Under the pieces are notes generated by a model that made no database searches, was not told the origin of the DNA, and saw only the letters and a program-made list of their open reading frames with translations. A stretch of DNA of 40,523 nt from Bacteroidales bacterium. Its GTDB lineage: Bacteria > Bacteroidota > Bacteroidia > Bacteroidales > WRLA01. The stretch is from assembly GCA_031254805.1 (NCBI GenBank), contig JAIRTP010000042.1:1-40523 (forward strand), given 5' to 3'. Shown one piece after another: positions 25,434-35,237 of the stretch (the first letter of the stretch is position 1; each line of letters starts with the position of its first letter). A program made the translations under genes and the position numbers.

Positions 25434-26225
25434 ATGTTACTCTTTTTTATTCAATCAATTCATATTAGTTTTTGGGATATTATTGATATCCTGATCGTCG
25501 CTTTTTTGATTTACGAACTGTATTATTTTATGAGAAATACGGTCGGGGTCAGGATATTGGTTGGATTTGTATTGCTATTTGTCATGTGGCGAACGGCCCA
25601 AACATTGAATATGCTATTGATGTCGCAAATCTTAGGCGCATTTATGGGCGTTGGAGTCATTGCCGTTGTGATTGTGTTTCAGCCTGAAATAAGGCAATTG
25701 TTGCTCATGTTAGGAAATGTGAAATTTCTGAAACGGGTAGAAAAAGGGAAATTTCCTTTTTTCAGGGTAAGTTACGTCAACCAAGATCTCAATATTGACG
25801 CGATTGTCATGGCATGTCAAAAAATGAGCAACGATAAAGTAGGCGCGCTCATCGCAATTACCAAACATAATGAATTGGAGCAAATAATGCAGACGGGAAC
25901 GGCGGTAGACGCGCTCATTAGCGAACAATTGATTGAGAACATCTTTTTTAAAAACAGTCCGCTGCACGATGGGGCGATGATCATTTCTCATAATAAAATT
26001 GCGGCCGTCGGAGCTATTTTACCCGTCTCTTCAAATCCTAATATTCCACAATCTATGGGACTTCGTCATCGCGCGGCAATGGGACTTTCCGAAGCTACCG
26101 ATGCTATTTTGGTTGTCGTTTCAGAAGAAACCGGCAAAATCGCCACTTTCAGCAAAGGAACTTTTACCGATAATATTACTCCCGTAGAACTTAGTAAATA
26201 TTTGAAAGAGAAATTTTCATCGTAA
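25434..26225 (+). CDS. cdaA: diadenylate cyclase
   Basis: Makes the second messenger c-di-AMP from two ATP. 263 residues: three N-terminal membrane helices (to about residue 85) and the DAC domain, with SPLHDGAMII (the DGA motif) and GLRHRAAMGLSEATDA (the RHR motif), the two signatures needed for catalysis. This is the CdaA/DacA type. Usual partner genes (cdaR, glmM) are absent; the gene is paired with folP. c-di-AMP commonly controls potassium uptake, and Trk genes lie about 9 kb further on; a link is only suggestive. Confidence 0.95.
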   Translation: MLLFFIQSIHISFWDIIDILIVAFLIYELYYFMRNTVGVRILVGFVLLFVMWRTAQTLNMLLMSQILGAFMGVGVIAVVIVFQPEIRQLLLMLGNVKFLKRVEKGKFPFFRVSYVNQDLNIDAIVMACQKMSNDKVGALIAITKHNELEQIMQTGTAVDALISEQLIENIFFKNSPLHDGAMIISHNKIAAVGAILPVSSNPNIPQSMGLRHRAAMGLSEATDAILVVVSEETGKIATFSKGTFTDNITPVELSKYLKEKFSS

Positions 26226-26517
26226 ATGCAAAATTAATTTCTAACTTCGCTTAAGTCATCGAGTAGGCTATTCCGATTTTTTTGAACAAGGCGGAAGTTT
26301 TTTGTCATTTCCGACATTTTATATATTTTTTTGATATTTGTCATGTGTATAGACTTGGCGAGTTTGATAATATCTTCAGAAGAATGTTTGGAAAACGATA
26401 CCGACCGATTTCATCAATAATTTGCAAAAAAAAATGAAATAAAAAATGTTTTAGTGTTCAAATAAATCCTTTTCATAAGAAAATTGTTCATATCTTGCAA
26501 GAGTAATCATTCAGGTC
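26226..26517. other. intergenic gap, nothing recognised
   Basis: 292 nt between cdaA and the metallophosphoesterase. AT-rich with no coding frame of note and no strong hairpin. A weak -7-like TATCTTGC lies about 30 nt before the next gene. Confidence 0.35.
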
Positions 26518-27810
26518 ATGAATACGTTTATCAAGAGATATAAGGTTGAATTGATCGTCGTTATCACAACGGCTTTGATGTTCAATATAGCGGCGTTTAT
26601 TTTACCTCCCAATTTTCGGGGGTTATCGTTTTACACGCTTTTTTTCATATTTGACGTTTTTATTTCGGTCATATTTTTTTCCATTTCAAAATGGCAAGGC
26701 GCAAAAAGGATTATTTTTTTGATACTTTTTTGGTCTCCATTTACATTGTTGTGTTTCATTGTTTTATTTGGCATTTTCTTTCCTTTTCCCGACTGGAACA
26801 TATATACGAAAGTTATAGCCGTCGCATTGCTATTTGCGCTGTTGATCGCGCATTTCATTTTAAGTTTATTCTTATTAATAACGCTTGTATTGCGGAGATT
26901 AACGAAAAGCCGTCATTTATCTAATTCATTGATATACGGTGGGATGGTTATTTCCTTATTTGTTTTTACAATATGCGCAATAGCTCCTTTTTATTGGACT
27001 GTTTCACCAAAAATAGTCGCCGTTGATATTAAAACGGAAAAAATTTCCAAAGGATTTGACGGATACAAAATTGTACAACTATCCGACATGCATTTTGATT
27101 TTTTCATTGATGATAAATTATTGCAAGCGACCGTCGATAGTATTGAGAAACTTCAACCCGACGTCATTATGATCACCGGCGACATTGTGACTTATAAAGC
27201 GGATGAATTGAAGCCTTTTCTTAAAACCTTACGACAACTGCAAGCACCTGACGGCGTTTATTTTGTTATGGGGAATCACGATTACGGAAGTTATTATCGT
27301 TGGAAAACGGAACGAGAAAGTTTGAAGAACGACGCTAAATTACTTCAATATTTTGAACGTCTCGGTTGGAAGATATTACGAAATAAATCCGATTATTTAA
27401 TATGCCGTAATGATACTATTGCAGTTGCCGGAACAGAGAATAAATGTTTTCATCAGTCGCATTATCCTTGCGACGGCGATATTGAGCTTGCATTGCGAGA
27501 AGTTCCGGTTTTTTACCCGGTAATTGTCATGACGCACGATCCGGTTTATTGGGAAGAGGAACTACGCTATAATGAACGGCCGCTTTTTTTAACGCTGAGC
27601 GGGCATACGCACGGCATGCAAATTGGATATAGAACAAAAACCAAACAATGGGGACTGTATCGCGTACTTAATAAATACTCGAACGGATTATATTACGAGA
27701 ATGAAAAATATCTCTATATAAACAGCGGTTTGGGAACGGTGGGATTTCCTTTTAGAATCGGATTGAATCCGGAAATAACTTTGCTGACATTAAAACATCC
27801 AGCATCTTAA
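26518..27810 (+). CDS. membrane-anchored calcineurin-like metallophosphoesterase
   Basis: 430 residues. The first 160 contain about four or five membrane helices; the rest is a metallophosphoesterase domain of the YkuE type with all metal-binding motifs: LSDMHFD near 195, GDIV near 222, MGNHDYG near 253 and SGHTHGMQIG near 360. Such proteins hydrolyse phosphodiesters or phosphomonoesters outside or at the membrane, some acting on lipid headgroup precursors; the substrate here cannot be told. The stop overlaps by 4 nt the end of the convergent acyltransferase gene. Confidence 0.88.
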   Translation: MNTFIKRYKVELIVVITTALMFNIAAFILPPNFRGLSFYTLFFIFDVFISVIFFSISKWQGAKRIIFLILFWSPFTLLCFIVLFGIFFPFPDWNIYTKVIAVALLFALLIAHFILSLFLLITLVLRRLTKSRHLSNSLIYGGMVISLFVFTICAIAPFYWTVSPKIVAVDIKTEKISKGFDGYKIVQLSDMHFDFFIDDKLLQATVDSIEKLQPDVIMITGDIVTYKADELKPFLKTLRQLQAPDGVYFVMGNHDYGSYYRWKTERESLKNDAKLLQYFERLGWKILRNKSDYLICRNDTIAVAGTENKCFHQSHYPCDGDIELALREVPVFYPVIVMTHDPVYWEEELRYNERPLFLTLSGHTHGMQIGYRTKTKQWGLYRVLNKYSNGLYYENEKYLYINSGLGTVGFPFRIGLNPEITLLTLKHPAS

Positions 27811-29633
27811 TTCGTTATTTCTTCCTCATCATCCTCCAAAGAATTCAACAGATTCTTAAGATCTTCGGTCTGTTCAAAATCTTTGGTCAGCATCAACAAC
27901 GCCTTTTTTGGTATTTTTTTCATATCCAAATACATCAACGCGTCTAGACAGTTGTTAAAGTGAAAATCAACGTTAAATCCAATGGCGCGGGTATGCAACA
28001 TCGTAGTATATTGGCGCACTAAAATCGGCGTAGAAAATTTAGAATCAATGCTTTGTACAAACGAATCCAACATCGCAAAATCGCCTCTTGTAACCAATTT
28101 AAAAGTATCCTTGTCAAATCTTCTGATCAATTTAAAAGTGGCTTTTTCTTTATTTTTAGTCATAGAAGCGAGTTCATGATCAAAATAGTTGACTTTGATA
28201 AATTCGATGGTCAGCGCTTTTGCCGCTGCAGAAAACTTGCCGGAAATGCTGACGGCGCCAAGTAAATAATTATTTTTCGTTTTGAGCATCATCATCAACA
28301 ATCCTCTCCATAGCGCAAAAAGCGAAGAGTGTTTTTTTTGATATTCGTTGATAATAAAGGAACGTCCCAATTCTAGCGATTGGCTCATCAAATCGTTCAT
28401 TTTAGGATCGAAATCGAAGAGCGAACTGATATAAAAACCATCTGTTCCGCCATGTTTTTTCATGATCTCGGCTCCAACGCCGATTCGATAAGCTCCTACT
28501 ATTTTATGCGCCTCGTTGTCCCAGACAAACAATTGATAAAAGTATTCGTCATAACAATCGGTATCGGCCGATTTATTGGTTCCTTCTCCAACCTTCCTAA
28601 AGGTAATTTCTCGAAGGCGCGCAATGTCGTGCATGATATGAGGCATCTCTTTCGGCTTAGCGCAAAAAACCGTATAATTCGGTAGCGTGATCAGCGTTGT
28701 TTCGGGATTTGCGCGTAATTTTTCTATCTCCGACAAAACCTCTTTTCGTTTTGAAGCCGGAGCGATAACTTCCGGATGAACTACAGGTAATTGAACGGCA
28801 GGTTCCAGTTTCTTATATGAAAGTTGTAACGAATAACTATAAAGCCGTAAAACGCGACTATATGTTTCCAAATCTTCATAACGATCTTGTTCTTTGACCG
28901 GAATTGGAAGTCCGATACGAAGTTTAACCGCTTTATTTTGCTTGTTCAGATATTCGCGCGGCATTCTTACGGTGCGCAACTTCCAATGAATCTTTCCCAG
29001 AAAATGAAAAATCTTACTATTAGATCCATGAATATACGCCGGCAAAATGGGAACTTGCGCTTTTTTGATAAACTTCATGATCGGCTGATTCCACAAGCGA
29101 TCTTCACAATCATAAAGTCCTCTTTGCCAAGTGGAAACTTCGCCGGCAGGGAAAATTAAAAGCGGATGTCCTTCTTCCAAAAATTGATAACAATTTCGTA
29201 AACTTTTCGCGCTATTAAAGAGATTGGGATTTTTCTCATAAGGGTTTACTTCAAACCAATAATCCTTGAGAAGTTCAATTTTACTGAGAAAAAAATTAGC
29301 CAACACCTTCACATCAGGTCGAACGGATGCAATGATATGGGTTAAAATAACGCCCTCAGCCATTCCAAAAGGATGATTCGACACAATAATAAACGGTCCT
29401 TCTTTCGGAATACGTTCAATATCAATGTCTGAACAATCGTATTGCAATTTAGATTCTCTCAACACCTCCGTAAGCGCGTCGTACCCTTTTACATTTTTCG
29501 CTACTACGTTGTCATAAATTTGATTGCATTTATTGACTCCCGTAATAGCAAAAGACAACTTAGTCAGAAGCTTTCCTCCCAAATTTAAAAGATGCTTACT
29601 CTTTATTATATCTTTTGCTTCAATTATTGGCAT
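27807..29633 (-). CDS. fused lipid acyltransferase (OlsF-like: PlsC domain plus N-acyltransferase domain)
   Basis: A 608-residue two-domain protein. Residues about 60-280 are a PlsC/LPLAT acyltransferase: VSNHPFGMAEGV (HX4D-like box with a changed last position), FPAGEVSTW and PILPAYIHG. Residues about 310-560 resemble the GNAT-type N-acyltransferase of ornithine/glycine lipid synthesis (REITFRKVGEGTN, YDEYFYQLFVWD, RIGVGAEI, FYISSLFDFD, LELGRSFI, LFALWRGLLMMM). The pair corresponds to OlsA plus OlsB in one chain, as in OlsF. The likely product is a phosphorus-free aminolipid; ornithine versus glycine cannot be decided. Old annotations would call it hemolysin-like. Such lipids can replace phospholipids under phosphate limitation in other bacteria. 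Confidence 0.82.
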   Translation of the reverse strand: MPIIEAKDIIKSKHLLNLGGKLLTKLSFAITGVNKCNQIYDNVVAKNVKGYDALTEVLRESKLQYDCSDIDIERIPKEGPFIIVSNHPFGMAEGVILTHIIASVRPDVKVLANFFLSKIELLKDYWFEVNPYEKNPNLFNSAKSLRNCYQFLEEGHPLLIFPAGEVSTWQRGLYDCEDRLWNQPIMKFIKKAQVPILPAYIHGSNSKIFHFLGKIHWKLRTVRMPREYLNKQNKAVKLRIGLPIPVKEQDRYEDLETYSRVLRLYSYSLQLSYKKLEPAVQLPVVHPEVIAPASKRKEVLSEIEKLRANPETTLITLPNYTVFCAKPKEMPHIMHDIARLREITFRKVGEGTNKSADTDCYDEYFYQLFVWDNEAHKIVGAYRIGVGAEIMKKHGGTDGFYISSLFDFDPKMNDLMSQSLELGRSFIINEYQKKHSSLFALWRGLLMMMLKTKNNYLLGAVSISGKFSAAAKALTIEFIKVNYFDHELASMTKNKEKATFKLIRRFDKDTFKLVTRGDFAMLDSFVQSIDSKFSTPILVRQYTTMLHTRAIGFNVDFHFNNCLDALMYLDMKKIPKKALLMLTKDFEQTEDLKNLLNSLEDDEEEITN

Positions 29634-29715
29634 ATTTTCATCCCGGATCTATTCTTGCTCGCTAATTAGTCCGCAATATTACGAAAAAGATTGATTAAAA
29701 ATAACGATTGCCTGC

Positions 29716-31614
29716 TCATTCCAACATTTTTATAATTTGCAAAATGGCGTTCTTATCAAACTTGCAATCTTTATATAATTGATTTACAGAACCATGATCG
29801 ATAAAACGGTCGGGAATTCCCAAGCGTATTATTTCTACGGAAAATTGATGTTGAACGGCAAATTCCATAACGGCGCCGCCCAATCCGCCCAAAATAGTTC
29901 CGTCTTCTACGGTAATAATCTTTGTATGATTTCTCAATGCTTCGCGCAATATCTCTTCATCAATAGGTTTTAGAAATCGCATATCATAATGCGTTACCAA
30001 AATGCCTTCCTTTTCTGCCTCTTCGCAAGCTTCGGCGGCAAAATTACCGGGATGTCCTATTGTGATAATCGCAATATTTTTTCCTTCTCTCAATTTTCTT
30101 CCTTTTCCTACGGGAATTTCCTCAAAAGGCAATCTCCACTCTTTCAGTACGCCTCTTCCTCTCGGATATCGAATAGAAAAAGGCCCTTTTCCATCCAATT
30201 GCGCCGTATACATCATATTCCGTAGCTCTAACTCATTCATTGGAGCGGCAATCGTCATGTTAGGAATAGCGCGAAAATAAGCTAAATCAAACGCTCCGTG
30301 ATGCGTCGGCCCGTCTTCTCCTACCAAACCTCCGCGATCTAAGCATAAAACGACAGGGAGTTGTTGCAACGCTATATCGTGAATCACCTGATCATAAGCG
30401 CGTTGCATAAAAGAAGAATAGATATTGCAAAAGGGTATTTTCCCGGCGGCCGCTAATCCGGCCGCAAAAGTAACGGCATGTTGCTCGGCAATTCCGACAT
30501 CAAAAGTTCTTTCGGGCATCGCTTCCATCATCATATTCAAAGAACATCCGGTAGGCATCGCAGGCGTTATTCCTACAATCTTCGGATTTTGTTGCGCTAA
30601 TTCTATGATCGTTTCTCCAAAAACGTCTTGATATTTATCGGGTAAAACCTCCGTTGGCTTTTGTAAAAAGATACCAGTCGATATATCAAACTTTTCCGGC
30701 GCATGATAGGAAACGGGATTTTCTTCCGCTAACGTTAATCCTTTTCCTTTCTTGGTAATTGTGTGCAATATTTTCGGCCCCGGAATCGCCTTCAAAGCAG
30801 TTAGAATTTGGACCATTGAAGCAACGTCATGACCGTCGATAGGCCCAAAATAACGCCAATTCAACGCTTCAAATAGATTACTGAATTCTGTCACCGTCGA
30901 TTTTAATCCGCTTTTTAATTGACGCGTTATAGCGACTTTTCTCGGTGAACGTTTATTTCCGCGGGTCATAAAATTCCAAACGCGATGTTTGAAACGATTG
31001 TAAGTTCGCGAAGAAGATATTGCAAGAAGATACTCTTTCAAAGCGCCCACGCTTTTATCGATAGCGATACCGTTATCATTGAGTACAATCAACATGTTAG
31101 GCTTAATCTCTCCCCCATGATTCATCGCCTCAAACGCCATACCGCCCGTCATGCTGCCGTCGCCTACTACTGCAATATTCTGACGATTCTTATTTCCGTC
31201 CAACTTATCCGAAATTGCCATTCCCAAAGCGGCGCTGATAGCGGTAGAAGAGTGCCCCGTTCCAAAAGCGTCGTAAATGCTCTCGCTCATTTTCGGAAAA
31301 CCGCTAATTCCGCCATATTGTCGATTGGCATGAAAGTCAGATTTTCGTCCGGTAAGGATTTTGTGCGCATAAGCTTGATGGCCGACATCCCAAATAATAC
31401 GATCGTCGGGCGTATTAAAGACATAATGCAAAGCCACTGCAATATCCACCGCCCCCAAACTTGCTCCTAAATGACCCGAATGAATCGACGTCACCTCAAT
31501 AATAAATTTTCTGATATCACAGCATACGTCGATTAGCTGATCGGAAGATAATTTTCGCAAATCATCAGGCGTATCTATTTGATCGAGATATGTATACGTT
31601 TGATTCGAAGTCAT
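29716..31614 (-). CDS. dxs: 1-deoxy-D-xylulose-5-phosphate synthase
   Basis: ThDP enzyme that condenses pyruvate and glyceraldehyde 3-phosphate, the first step of the MEP isoprenoid pathway and a source for thiamine and pyridoxal. 632 residues, family length. Seen: HSGHLGASLGAVDIAVALHY near the N-terminus, the ThDP motif GDGSMTGGMAFEAMNHGG, the pyrimidine domain with DVGIAEQHAVTFAAGLA, and DRGGLVGEDGPTHHGAFD. A -7 element at 31628-31635 gives dxs a short leader of its own, although it also follows sufE and the DUF59 gene on the same strand. Confidence 0.96.
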   Translation of the reverse strand: MTSNQTYTYLDQIDTPDDLRKLSSDQLIDVCCDIRKFIIEVTSIHSGHLGASLGAVDIAVALHYVFNTPDDRIIWDVGHQAYAHKILTGRKSDFHANRQYGGISGFPKMSESIYDAFGTGHSSTAISAALGMAISDKLDGNKNRQNIAVVGDGSMTGGMAFEAMNHGGEIKPNMLIVLNDNGIAIDKSVGALKEYLLAISSSRTYNRFKHRVWNFMTRGNKRSPRKVAITRQLKSGLKSTVTEFSNLFEALNWRYFGPIDGHDVASMVQILTALKAIPGPKILHTITKKGKGLTLAEENPVSYHAPEKFDISTGIFLQKPTEVLPDKYQDVFGETIIELAQQNPKIVGITPAMPTGCSLNMMMEAMPERTFDVGIAEQHAVTFAAGLAAAGKIPFCNIYSSFMQRAYDQVIHDIALQQLPVVLCLDRGGLVGEDGPTHHGAFDLAYFRAIPNMTIAAPMNELELRNMMYTAQLDGKGPFSIRYPRGRGVLKEWRLPFEEIPVGKGRKLREGKNIAIITIGHPGNFAAEACEEAEKEGILVTHYDMRFLKPIDEEILREALRNHTKIITVEDGTILGGLGGAVMEFAVQHQFSVEIIRLGIPDRFIDHGSVNQLYKDCKFDKNAILQIIKMLE

Positions 31615-31627
31615 AATTATAGTTATG

Positions 31628-31635
31628 CAAAGATA
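31628..31635 (-). promoter_or_regulatory. -7 promoter element of dxs
   Basis: TATCTTTG on the minus strand matches TAnnTTTG, 13 nt before the dxs ATG and within the 46-nt gap after the DUF59 gene. Confidence 0.55.
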
Positions 31636-31660
31636 CGACTATTATCGCTGATACAATAGT

Positions 31661-31960
31661 CTACAGTAATCCTAATTCCAAACGAGCCTCGTCTGAAAGT
31701 TTATCGGGCGTCCAGGGTGGCTCAAATGTAAGTTTTACATTAACTTTTCCGATATCAGGAATAGATGCGACGTATTGCCGAACATTTTCAGGCAATTCGT
31801 CGGCAATCGGACAATTCGGAGCGGTAACCGTCATTACGATGGCGACATTATTGGCGTCGTCGATATTTATCTCGTAAATTAACCCCAGATCATAAATATT
31901 AACCGGAATTTCAGGATCGTATACTTTACGTAAAGCGTCGATAATAGCCTTTTTATCCAT
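31661..31960 (-). CDS. DUF59/MIP18-family Fe-S assembly protein
   Basis: A 99-residue single-domain protein with the family core: VYDPEIPVNIYDLGLIYEI, then VMTVTAPNCPIADELPENVR with the conserved Cys, and VKLTFEPPWTPDKLSDEAR. SufT and PaaD-like members help mature iron-sulfur proteins. The gene directly follows sufE, with the stop and start sharing one base, which supports a Fe-S role. dxs follows; the later MEP enzymes IspG and IspH are Fe-S proteins, so the grouping makes sense. Confidence 0.88.
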   Translation of the reverse strand: MDKKAIIDALRKVYDPEIPVNIYDLGLIYEINIDDANNVAIVMTVTAPNCPIADELPENVRQYVASIPDIGKVNVKLTFEPPWTPDKLSDEARLELGLL

Positions 31961-32388
31961 TATGCCTCATTTTTTGCTTTGAACGCCATTGCATAGAGTT
32001 TCATCTGTTTGATCATGGAGACCAAACCGTTGCTTCTGGTCGGTGAAAGATGCTCTTTCAATCCAATACGATCTAAAACGGATAGATCGGCGTCGATAAT
32101 CTCCGAAGGCGTCAAGTCGTTCAACAACCGAATCAATAACGACGCTATACCTTTAGTAATGATCGCATCGCTGTCGGCAGTGTAATATACTTTTCCGTCG
32201 CAAAATTCGGCATATAACCAAACGCGCGATTGACATCCTTCAATCAAATATTGTTGCTGTTTATATTTTTCGTCGATTAAAGGCAACGACCTCCCCAATT
32301 CAATGAGATAGTTGTATTTATCCATCCAATCGTCGAACATGGCAAATTCTTCTTCAATCTGTTGTGCTCGCAATTCAAACTCTGTCAT
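31960..32388 (-). CDS. sufE: SufE-family sulfur acceptor
   Basis: Accepts persulfide sulfur from the cysteine desulfurase SufS and enhances it for Fe-S cluster assembly. 142 residues with the active Cys52 in IEGCQSRVWLYAEF and the family segment DWMDKYNYLIELGRSLP. The remainder, DSDAIITKGIASLLIRLLND, is typical. sufBCDS are not in the window. A -7 element lies upstream at 32414-32421. It is followed without a gap by the DUF59 gene. Confidence 0.93.
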   Translation of the reverse strand: MTEFELRAQQIEEEFAMFDDWMDKYNYLIELGRSLPLIDEKYKQQQYLIEGCQSRVWLYAEFCDGKVYYTADSDAIITKGIASLLIRLLNDLTPSEIIDADLSVLDRIGLKEHLSPTRSNGLVSMIKQMKLYAMAFKAKNEA

Positions 32389-32413
32389 TATTTATCGTTC
32401 CTGTTTTATAGTG

Positions 32414-32421
32414 CAAAAGTA
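32414..32421 (-). promoter_or_regulatory. -7 promoter element of sufE
   Basis: TACTTTTG on the minus strand matches TAnnTTTG, 25 nt before the sufE ATG. Confidence 0.55.
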
Positions 32422-32568
32422 ATGTTTTTCGTCTTTCGGAAATTTGTATTTATTAAATAAAATCAGGACGCCTTTATTCGCGCCGTTTTTTCTCTTTTTC
32501 ATCTCAAACAAAAAATACTTTGTTTCGAGCGGGAAAAATACGATATTTGCATGAAATTTACGTAGCCC

Positions 32569-33918
32569 ATGAAGCTCAATCAAGCAAATATATTAATAGT
32601 AGACGATGATAAAGACGTTCTTACGGCGGTAAGATTGTTACTCAAAAACAGCGTTCGTCAAATTGCAACAGAATCGCGACCCGATAATTTAATGCGGCTT
32701 TTATCGCAACAATCTTTCGACGTATTGATGTTGGATATGAATTTTCGTGGCGCAATCAACACCGGAAATGAAGGGATTTATTGGCTGCGCGAAGTAAAAT
32801 CGAAATATCCGCAAATCCCCGTTGTAATGATTACCGCCTATGCGGATATTGATTTGGCGGTGAAATCTTTGAAAGAGGGCGCCGCGGATTTTGTGGTAAA
32901 ACCTTGGCAGAACGACGCTTTGCTTCACACTTTGTCGGAAGTACTGCAAGAAAAAAAAGATCCGAAATCGAAGCATAAAAATATATCCGGCGACGACGAC
33001 GTCATTATCGGCGAATCGGAAAGCATGCAAGCCCTTTTCTTGCAACTTGAAAAAGCGGCTCCTTCCGACGCCAATATTCTTCTTTTGGGAGAAAACGGAA
33101 CAGGAAAAGATCTAATAGCTAAAGCGATACACAAAAAGTCTGCACGGAAAAATAACCCGTTCATTAAAGTCGATGTTGGCGCCTTAACGGAAACTTTATT
33201 TGAAAGCGAACTTTTCGGACATAAAAAAGGAGCTTTTACTGATGCAAAAGATGATCGTGTCGGTTTGATAAAGGCGGCTAACGGCGGAACATTGTTTTTG
33301 GATGAAATAGGAAATATTTCCCTTCATCAGCAGGCAAAACTGCTGACCGTGCTCCAAAATCGTGAAATCATGAGACTGGGAAGCAATATTCCCATTCCTG
33401 TCGACATTAGATTGATCTCTGCAACCAATCTTCCTCTATCGGAATTGGCTAATGAACAAAAGTTTCGCAAAGATTTGATATATAGAATAAATACCGTTGA
33501 ATTGAATATTCCCCCATTAAGAAAACGCGATGGAGACGTTTTGTTGTTGGCGGAACATTTTCTCCAATTTTATGAAAAGAAATATATGAAGCCAACCATG
33601 CGTTTTTCTGAAAAAGCAAAAGAAAAACTTGTTGGATATCACTATCTTGGCAACGTGCGAGAGTTACAATACGCCATCGAACGCGCTGTGATCATGTCGG
33701 ATGAGTCGATTTTAAAACCGGAGGATATCATCTTTTCACTTATAGAAGGCGTTTCTGATAAGAAAACGATGACTGATAGTTATAATTTGGAGGAGATCGA
33801 AAAACAAACCATTCTGCATGCGCTTGAGAAACATAATGGAAATATTTCCAAAGCGGCGCATGAGTTGGGATTAACAAGAGCCGCTTTATACAGAAGAATG
33901 AGTAAATATGACATATAG
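32569..33918 (+). CDS. NtrC-family sigma-54-type response regulator
   Basis: 449 residues in three domains. The receiver domain (about 1-125) has the acidic pair in VDDDKDV, phospho-acceptor Asp56 in LMLDMNF, and the Lys in VVKPW. The AAA+ domain (about 143-370) has Walker A GENGTGKD, Walker B GGTLFLDEIGN and, at the sigma-54 contact loop, GAFTDA (residues 221-226) in place of GAFTGA. The C-terminus is a Fis-type helix-turn-helix (NGNISKAAHELGLTRAALYRRM). It overlaps the sensor kinase gene by 11 nt, so the two form a pair. The signal and targets are unknown. Confidence 0.93.
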   Translation: MKLNQANILIVDDDKDVLTAVRLLLKNSVRQIATESRPDNLMRLLSQQSFDVLMLDMNFRGAINTGNEGIYWLREVKSKYPQIPVVMITAYADIDLAVKSLKEGAADFVVKPWQNDALLHTLSEVLQEKKDPKSKHKNISGDDDVIIGESESMQALFLQLEKAAPSDANILLLGENGTGKDLIAKAIHKKSARKNNPFIKVDVGALTETLFESELFGHKKGAFTDAKDDRVGLIKAANGGTLFLDEIGNISLHQQAKLLTVLQNREIMRLGSNIPIPVDIRLISATNLPLSELANEQKFRKDLIYRINTVELNIPPLRKRDGDVLLLAEHFLQFYEKKYMKPTMRFSEKAKEKLVGYHYLGNVRELQYAIERAVIMSDESILKPEDIIFSLIEGVSDKKTMTDSYNLEEIEKQTILHALEKHNGNISKAAHELGLTRAALYRRMSKYDI

Positions 33919-35230
33919 AAAGATCAAACTTTTTATTTTATCGCTGATGCTCCTTTTCGGAGCGGGATGCGTCGGAACCGCTTTTCTTTTTTTCAAAGAG
34001 TGGTATCTTTTCGGGATTATTGCTTTGATCGCCTTACTATTGTTTTTTCTGTTCGCATTTAGCCGTATTATGACGGGATACGACGATTTGAGAGATTTTT
34101 CAGAGGCGGTTCAATATCATGATTTTACAGGCGGTTATTCCAAAATGAACGACCTCTTTTTGAAAAATATCAAAAAGATCTTTTTGAACCTGAATATTGA
34201 AAAAGAGACGCAACAACAATATCTGAAATTGATTTTGGAAGTGGTCGACACAGGTATTTTGACATACGACATGGAAACGCAAGACATTTTTCTATCTAAC
34301 GAAGCGTTACAAAAAATTTTACAAATCCCTCGTATTAAGAATCTGCACTGGATCAAAAGCAGAAATAAAGAACTCTACGACAGCCTTGTTTCATTGGAAA
34401 AAGGGAATAATACTGTTTTGACGTTGAACATTAAGAATCAAATTGTTAAAATACTTGTTAACGCCTCTTCGTTTCAAACGATGGACGGCAAGTTCAAATT
34501 GATCGCATTCCAAAATATGAACGCCACTTTCGAAGAGGTAGAAGCGACTGCATGGAAGAGATTGTTGAGCGTTATGACTCATGAAATCATGAACTCTATT
34601 GCGCCCGTCTCTTCATTGGCCGATACCATTAATCACATAATCGTCGATTTTAAAGAAAAAAGAAAAAAACTCGACGTGAACGACTTGGAAGATATTGAAA
34701 CAGGAATAGAAACCATCAAAAATCGTAGCGACGGATTATTACAATTTGCCAAAACATATCGAAATCTTTATAAACCTATCACGCTCAATTTGGAATGGGT
34801 CGATATCGATCGGTTATTTAGAAATATATATCGCTTGATGAGTCCCATGCTGCAACAACAAGAAATTGATTTTGAAATCATCACGGAATCTAAAATTCCT
34901 CCTTTTGAGATGGATTCTTCCTTGATAGAACAAGTTCTTATCAATCTGATCCTAAATGCTTCCGACGCAGTAAAATCAAAAGACAATCCGCATATTATTT
35001 TATCGGCTGGCGTAACGTCGGAATCTAAACTTTATATGACCGTGGTCGATAATGGAGACGGCATTCCCGCCGAACAGATCGACAACATTTTCATCCCGTT
35101 TTTTAGTACTAAAAAGAAAGGCAACGGAATAGGATTAAGCCTTTCCCGTCAAATTGTGAAACTTCACAAAGGAACGATGCAATTACAATCTAAAACGGGA
35201 GAGGGAAGCGCTTTTACGATTCTTTTATAA
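33908..35230 (+). CDS. sensor histidine kinase (NtrY-like)
   Basis: 440 residues. Two closely spaced N-terminal membrane helices (about 7-55) with almost no periplasmic loop, then a PAS-like segment (about 95-205, starting QQYLKLILEVVDTGILTYD), the HisKA domain with phospho-acceptor His225 in VMTHEIMNSIAP, and the ATPase domain with the N box LIEQVLINLILNASDAV, G1 DNGDGIP and G2 KGNGIGLSLS. The tiny external loop suggests sensing inside the cell or in the membrane. It is co-encoded with the NtrC-type regulator and ends 7 nt from convergent trkH. Confidence 0.93.
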   Translation: MTYRKIKLFILSLMLLFGAGCVGTAFLFFKEWYLFGIIALIALLLFFLFAFSRIMTGYDDLRDFSEAVQYHDFTGGYSKMNDLFLKNIKKIFLNLNIEKETQQQYLKLILEVVDTGILTYDMETQDIFLSNEALQKILQIPRIKNLHWIKSRNKELYDSLVSLEKGNNTVLTLNIKNQIVKILVNASSFQTMDGKFKLIAFQNMNATFEEVEATAWKRLLSVMTHEIMNSIAPVSSLADTINHIIVDFKEKRKKLDVNDLEDIETGIETIKNRSDGLLQFAKTYRNLYKPITLNLEWVDIDRLFRNIYRLMSPMLQQQEIDFEIITESKIPPFEMDSSLIEQVLINLILNASDAVKSKDNPHIILSAGVTSESKLYMTVVDNGDGIPAEQIDNIFIPFFSTKKKGNGIGLSLSRQIVKLHKGTMQLQSKTGEGSAFTILL

Positions 35231-35237
35231 TATAACG

